Assembly: GCA_003519685.1 (NCBI GenBank)
Contig: DOWG01000203.1
Coordinates: 1-9,315 of the forward strand
DNA length: 9,315 bases
Source: Lachnospiraceae bacterium
Lineage (GTDB): Bacteria > Bacillota > Clostridia > Lachnospirales > Lachnospiraceae
Reading direction: 5' to 3'
Position numbers and translations under genes: made by a program. The notes under the pieces were generated by a model. It was not told the DNA's origin. It ran no database searches and was given only the letters and a program-made list of their open reading frames with translations. Shown here piece after piece: positions 5,960 through 9,315 of this stretch. The stretch's first letter is position 1; the number at the start of each line of letters is the position of its first letter.

Positions 5960-7591
5960 ATGCGGGAATTTATGATTGCATTAATAGAATGCTCTGTTAC
6001 CATGTCGGTGCTTGTATTGGGCTTCATTGCCGCTACCCCGTGGATGTCAAAAAGATATTCTGCAAAATGGTTGTATTATATCTGGTTAGTGTTTGTGGTG
6101 GGTTTAATCATTCCGTTCCGGGTTCATCCCGATGCAGCATTTATTCAGATGAATGCCGCGCCTGATTATATACAGCAAATCATACCGGGAAATGCGGAGA
6201 ATATTGTTGATACAACAATTCCAATCAATACACCATCACAGGAGCTATCGGCAATTTTATGGTATCAAATCGGTATATACCTATGGATTGCCGGTCTTTT
6301 TGCTTTTATGGTTTATCACGGGTTAAAGCATTTTCGATTTCTTAGAATGGTAAACCGATGGAGCGAACAGCCTGATAAGCACATGGACGATACCTTACAA
6401 AAGATTAAAACAGATATGGGAATAACCACACCAGTTAAATTGCAAATATGCTCCTGTATCTCAAGCCCAATGATGATCGGTTTTATAAGACCTACAATTT
6501 TGTTGCCATGGCCTGATTTTTCAGCGGATGAACTGCCATACATCCTCAAACACGAATTGGTACACTTCAAACGTAAGGATTTGTGGTACAAAAGTCTGGT
6601 GCTTTTTGCAACTGCCGTTCACTGGTTTAACCCTGTAATGTATGTGATGGCAAGGGCTATCGCATCACAGTGCGAAATATCATGTGATGCAGAGGTGGTA
6701 AGTAAAACTGATATTGGCACGAGGCAACAATACAGTGAAACCATCATTGGGGTTATCAAAAATCAATTGAGAATACAAACGGCATTCGCAACAAATTTTT
6801 ATGGAGGTAAGAAAGATATGAAGAAAAGAATATTTTCCATCATGGACACTAGTAAGAAAAGGACAGGTGCTCTCATTCTATGCTTAGTTCTATTAGGCAC
6901 ATTAGGAACAGGAGCGGCATTTGCAGCCAGTTCACCAGCAGTCCCCGAATCACAAACGACTTATGTAGTTTCATCAGGGGAAGAACCTTCACCGGCTGTC
7001 CCAAATATTCCTACGGAGAAGGAATTATTATCCGAATATGACCCATTCGGAATTTCGTTTGATAAAGACGGTAAGATGTATTTTAATGGTGAGCTTGTTA
7101 GATATTTTTGGGATGGTGCAGAGTTAGACGATAACACATCGACTGTCCATTATGAATATCTGAATGAAGAAGGTACAGCTGATGTGCATACAACACGCAA
7201 AGTTATTAACAATGGTGATGGAAGTGTAAATCCTTTTGGTGACTTAACTGGGATTGTGAAATATAGTCAAGAGGAATTTAAACAAAGAAACTTGGATGAT
7301 TTGAAAGGTTCTTCTAATCCGGTCACATATGCCGATAGTGATGGAAGTGTATCAGGAGGCGAAACATTTGCCCAGAGATTTTCCAAATATAAGGATTTTG
7401 AGATTGAGTATAAAGAGCAACAAGGAAGCGGTAGAGGCAACGTTTATTATAAAGGAGAATTAGTTAAGCTGTTTGTGGACGAAAACAGTGATGGTGGAGT
7501 TTTCACTTATCAATCTGAGGATGGTGGAAAAATCTCCGTGCATACAATTTATGATGTAAATGGGAAATTGATTGGAATCGAAAATAAATAA
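5960..7591 (+). CDS. BlaR1-type M56 zinc metalloprotease with a non-penicillin-binding sensor
   Basis: The protein has 543 residues and starts one base after the repressor stop, with GGAGG at 5948-5952. Membrane helices are at about 5-26, 36-53 and 99-119. The cytoplasmic M56 protease domain carries HELVH (198-202, zinc ligands His198 and His202, catalytic Glu199) and EISCDAE (239-245, third ligand probably Glu239). DMKKRIFSIMD (286-296) resembles the basic segment where BlaR1 autocleaves. A last helix (302-322) leads to an outside domain of about 215 residues. That domain has no SxxK, SxN or KTG-type penicillin-binding pattern and is shorter than the BlaR1 sensor. It holds two related units (about 360-431 and 478-541), sharing YFNGELVRYFWD / YYKGELVKLFVD and a following V.Y...G...VHT strand. 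In the known system ligand binding outside activates the protease inside, which leads to loss of the repressor. Here the ligand is unknown. The last third looks more A/T-rich than neighbouring genes by eye. Confidence 0.88.
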   Translation: MREFMIALIECSVTMSVLVLGFIAATPWMSKRYSAKWLYYIWLVFVVGLIIPFRVHPDAAFIQMNAAPDYIQQIIPGNAENIVDTTIPINTPSQELSAILWYQIGIYLWIAGLFAFMVYHGLKHFRFLRMVNRWSEQPDKHMDDTLQKIKTDMGITTPVKLQICSCISSPMMIGFIRPTILLPWPDFSADELPYILKHELVHFKRKDLWYKSLVLFATAVHWFNPVMYVMARAIASQCEISCDAEVVSKTDIGTRQQYSETIIGVIKNQLRIQTAFATNFYGGKKDMKKRIFSIMDTSKKRTGALILCLVLLGTLGTGAAFAASSPAVPESQTTYVVSSGEEPSPAVPNIPTEKELLSEYDPFGISFDKDGKMYFNGELVRYFWDGAELDDNTSTVHYEYLNEEGTADVHTTRKVINNGDGSVNPFGDLTGIVKYSQEEFKQRNLDDLKGSSNPVTYADSDGSVSGGETFAQRFSKYKDFEIEYKEQQGSGRGNVYYKGELVKLFVDENSDGGVFTYQSEDGGKISVHTIYDVNGKLIGIENK

Positions 7592-7597
7592 TCCATC

Positions 7598-7629
7598 TCC
7601 AAACAGCACAATAGAAGCCGTTGTTTGGA
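7598..7629. repeat. Inverted repeat just after the blaR1-type gene
   Basis: TCCAAACA (7598-7605) and TGTTTGGA (7622-7629) are perfect 8-bp complements around 16 bases. The stem begins seven bases after the stop codon. No T tract follows on the plus strand (an A tract does, at 7633-7638), so it may protect the 3' end or act jointly with the next hairpin. Confidence 0.5.
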
Positions 7630-7645
7630 CGGAAAAAAGTATAGT

Positions 7646-7701
7646 CAAAAAGAAAGGAGCTGTGCGCAACTGATTTTAATCATCTAGTGCGACAGCTCCT
7701 T
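7646..7701 (-). terminator. Terminator of argG, possibly bidirectional
   Basis: AAGGAGCTGT (7654-7663) and ACAGCTCCTT (7692-7701) form a perfect 10-bp stem, extended inside by CGCA/TGCG (7665-7668 with 7688-7691) and an inner TGAT/ATCA pairing. Read on the minus strand, the hairpin is followed by TTTCTTTTTG, a good U tract, so it should end argG transcription. On the plus strand the T content after it (TATTCTTGCT) is modest, but the hairpin may also help end the blaR1-type transcript, as the two genes converge here. Confidence 0.75.
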
Positions 7702-7735
7702 ATTCTTGCTCATGTAGTTATGACACCCATATCAA

Positions 7736-8947
7736 TTATTTCTTATCAATCGCAGCCATTTTCATGGCGCGTACTTTCAAGGATAATCCAAAGAGGTTGA
7801 TAAAGCCTTCCGCATCATGATGGTCATAGAGATCACCGGTAGTAAAAGAAGCGATGCTTTCGTTATACAGAGAATAGGGAGAAACGGTGCCCTGCTTTAT
7901 GATATTCCCTTTATATAGCTTTAATTTCACTTCGCCGGTGACATATTCCTGCGTTACTTCTACAAATGCCTGATAGGCTTCCCGCAGCGGAGTAAACCAT
8001 TTCCCTTCATATACAATATCGGCAAAACGGTTAGCAACTTCCTTCTTCGCACTCAGCGTTGCACGATCCAGGATCAATTCTTCCAGCTGGGTATGTGCCT
8101 CCATCAAAATAGTACCGCCCGGCGTTTCATATACCCCACGGGATTTCATTCCGACAACACGGTTTTCTACAATGTCAACAATACCGATGCCATGCTTTCC
8201 GCCAAGTGCATTTAATTCTTTAAGAATCTCTGTCGGAGTCATTTCCTTACCATTGATTGCAGTAGGAATCCCTTTTTCAAAGGAGATACTTAACAGTTCG
8301 CCTTTCTCCGGAGCCTTCTCGGGGGCAACTCCAAGAACCAGAAGATGATCGTAATTCGGGCAGATGGCAGGATCTTCGAGCTCCAGGCCTTCATGACTGA
8401 TATGCCACAGGTTACGGTCGCGGGAATAGCTGTTATCCGCAGAGAAAGGAAGGTCAATGCCATGCTTTTTACAATATTCGATTTCCTCCTCCCGGGAGGT
8501 GAGATCCCAGATACGCCAAGGTGCAATAATCTTAAGATCCGGAGCAAGTGCTTTGATACCAAGTTCGAAACGTACCTGATCATTTCCCTTTCCGGTCGCT
8601 CCATGGCAAATTGCGGTTGCTCCCTCCAGCCTTGCGATCTCCACAAGCTTTTTTGCAATTACCGGTCTTGCCATCGAGGTTCCCAGCAGGTATTTATTTT
8701 CATAGACAGCATTCGCCTTAACACAAGGCATAATATAGTCATTGACAAACTCGTCAACAACATCTTCAATATATAATTTTTCAGCACCGGATAATTTGGC
8801 TCTTTCCTCCAGACCATCCAGTTCATTTCCCTGTCCGACGTTAACACAAACACAGACAACATCGTAGTTGTAATTTTCCTTTAGCCAGGGAATAATCGCA
8901 GTGGTATCCAGGCCGCCGGAATAAGCAAGAATCACTTTTTCTTTCAT
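7736..8947 (-). CDS. argG: Argininosuccinate synthase
   Basis: This 403-residue protein has the usual full length for the family. ArgG joins citrulline and aspartate using ATP to make argininosuccinate, the penultimate step of arginine synthesis, in the cytoplasm. Signatures are the N-terminal ATP-pyrophosphatase loop AYSGGLDTT (8-16), [13 protein letters not shown] (116-128), APWRIWDL (142-149), [14 protein letters not shown] (174-187) and [19 protein letters not shown] (261-279). The start is ATG at 8947-8945, with AGGAGG (plus-strand CCTCCT at 8956-8961) eight bases upstream. The common partner argH does not lie downstream within the window; the gene converges with the blaR1-type gene and ends at its own terminator, so it appears to be transcribed alone. 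The promoter at 9077-9105 and a repeat-rich leader lie upstream. Confidence 0.97.
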   Translation of the reverse strand: MKEKVILAYSGGLDTTAIIPWLKENYNYDVVCVCVNVGQGNELDGLEERAKLSGAEKLYIEDVVDEFVNDYIMPCVKANAVYENKYLLGTSMARPVIAKKLVEIARLEGATAICHGATGKGNDQVRFELGIKALAPDLKIIAPWRIWDLTSREEEIEYCKKHGIDLPFSADNSYSRDRNLWHISHEGLELEDPAICPNYDHLLVLGVAPEKAPEKGELLSISFEKGIPTAINGKEMTPTEILKELNALGGKHGIGIVDIVENRVVGMKSRGVYETPGGTILMEAHTQLEELILDRATLSAKKEVANRFADIVYEGKWFTPLREAYQAFVEVTQEYVTGEVKLKLYKGNIIKQGTVSPYSLYNESIASFTTGDLYDHHDAEGFINLFGLSLKVRAMKMAAIDKK

Positions 8948-8969
8948 GTTAATAACCTCCTATTCCTGT

Positions 8970-9054
8970 GATCAAATGATTATTGTGATCGTATTCGATC
9001 TTACGATCATATTCGATCATTATGATCGAAGGATCATTCTAATTGCATTCGATC
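8970..9054 (-). repeat. GATC-rich palindromic repeats in the argG leader
   Basis: Eight GATC tetramers occur in 85 bp, at 8970, 8987, 8997, 9005, 9015, 9024, 9032 and 9051. They sit in overlapping palindromes: GATCGTATTCGATC at 8987-9000 and the 19-bp perfect dyad TTCGATCATTATGATCGAA at 9012-9030. On the minus strand GATCGAAT recurs three times. If the promoter at 9077-9105 is used, the whole block is transcribed as argG leader RNA and could form several alternative stems, the closest ending a few bases before the ribosome binding site at 8956-8961. No known riboswitch or T-box signature was recognised. Confidence 0.8.
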
Positions 9055-9076
9055 ATTTATATATGTTATGTGGTTA

Positions 9077-9105
9077 AATATACACCATGGCACATAAATA
9101 TGCAA
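9077..9105 (-). promoter_or_regulatory. Probable argG promoter
   Basis: On the minus strand TTGCAT (9105-9100) and TATATT (9082-9077) are separated by 17 bases, with a TG-containing extended -10 (GTG before TATATT). Transcription would start near 9070, giving a leader of about 120 bases before the argG start codon. Confidence 0.6.
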
Positions 9106-9111
9106 TAGGTC

Positions 9112-9129
9112 AATTAATAAAAATACAAA
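9112..9129 (-). promoter_or_regulatory. Possible ArgR/AhrC operator (ARG box)
   Basis: AATTAATAAAAATACAAA differs from the general ARG-box pattern (wnTGAATwwwwATTCAnw) by one base in each half. It lies just upstream of the argG -35. A second, poorer resemblance (TGCAT, ATTT, ATGTG on the minus strand, 9089-9106) overlaps the -35, 23 bp away centre to centre. Arginine repression of argG by ArgR/AhrC is well known in Firmicutes; the match is in A/T-rich DNA and could be chance. Confidence 0.3.
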
Positions 9130-9315
9130 ACACTATTTTCAAGTTGTTTATTATAATATTGTTTTCTATTACTTGAGTTTTCCCTTGCTTTGTGCAAATC
9201 GAAGAATACAATTTGTTAGAAGGTTACTGTTCACACCCATTATGTATACCATGATATGATAAAAACGGAATGAGGAAATGCAAGCTTGCTTGTAATTTCC
9301 GAGTGGAGTGCCAAG
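9130..9315. other. Non-coding right edge with promoter-like and hairpin signals
   Basis: No open frame with a ribosome binding site is visible. On the plus strand an extended -10 (TGATATGAT, 9252-9260) follows a TTCACA at 9230-9235, a plausible but loose promoter pointing out of the window. Downstream, GGAAAT (9274-9279) and ATTTCC (9295-9300) flank the perfect 10-bp palindrome GCAAGCTTGC (9280-9289), giving a likely hairpin. This could be the leader of a gene or structured element beyond 9315. A TATAAT at 9152-9157 has no matching -35 on the plus strand. Confidence 0.4.

Noticed and set aside
8345..8776. 143-codon plus-strand open frame opposite argG
   Set aside because: It is the complement of highly conserved argG coding sequence, with no Shine-Dalgarno and no recognisable protein features.
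8948..9070. T-box riboswitch in the argG leader
   Set aside because: No conserved T-box sequence (GGTGG..CCGCG type) or terminator hairpin with T tract is present before argG.

Overview
The window reads as an ordinary chromosomal stretch from a low-to-moderate GC Gram-positive anaerobe, most likely of class Clostridia and probably Lachnospiraceae-like. This is an inference from gene content (DegV, SpoU-type methylase, BlaI/BlaR1-type pair), strong AGGAGG-type ribosome binding sites, use of TTG and GTG starts, and sigma-A-like promoters. I cannot name the species. No rRNA, tRNA, CRISPR array, transposase, phage gene or origin was seen.

Layout: (1) positions 82-1721 carry a DegV-family fatty-acid-binding protein followed 11 bp later by a SpoU/TrmH-family RNA 2'-O-methyltransferase (TTG start), apparently one operon. 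(2) Positions 1722-2072 are non-coding and hold a degenerate array of about nine purine-rich repeats. (3) Positions 2073-4238 carry an MFS transporter and a membrane-anchored glycerophosphodiester phosphodiesterase, closed by a clear intrinsic terminator at 4324-4375. (4) Positions 4444-5361 carry a membrane-anchored alpha/beta hydrolase. (5) Positions 5481-7591 are a self-contained regulatory unit: a promoter with three matching operator-like palindromes, a BlaI/MecI-family repressor and a BlaR1-type zinc metalloprotease one base after it. (6) After a convergent terminator region, argG (argininosuccinate synthase) lies on the minus strand at 7736-8947. Its leader is packed with GATC-containing palindromes. 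(7) The right edge (9106-9315) is non-coding and carries hairpin and promoter-like signals that seem to belong to something beyond the window.

The most interesting unit is the BlaI/BlaR1-type pair. The protease half (HELVH motif, membrane helices, lysine/arginine-rich self-cleavage-like segment) is intact. The penicillin-binding sensor domain of classical BlaR1/MecR1 is absent and is replaced by an extracellular domain of about 215 residues that contains a two-fold internal repeat. No beta-lactamase or PBP gene is next to it. The pair therefore looks like a proteolytic membrane-to-DNA signalling switch whose ligand and remote targets are unknown. The three operator copies provide a concrete motif for finding the regulon. 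The second point of interest is the repeat-filled argG leader, which could fold into alternative hairpins.
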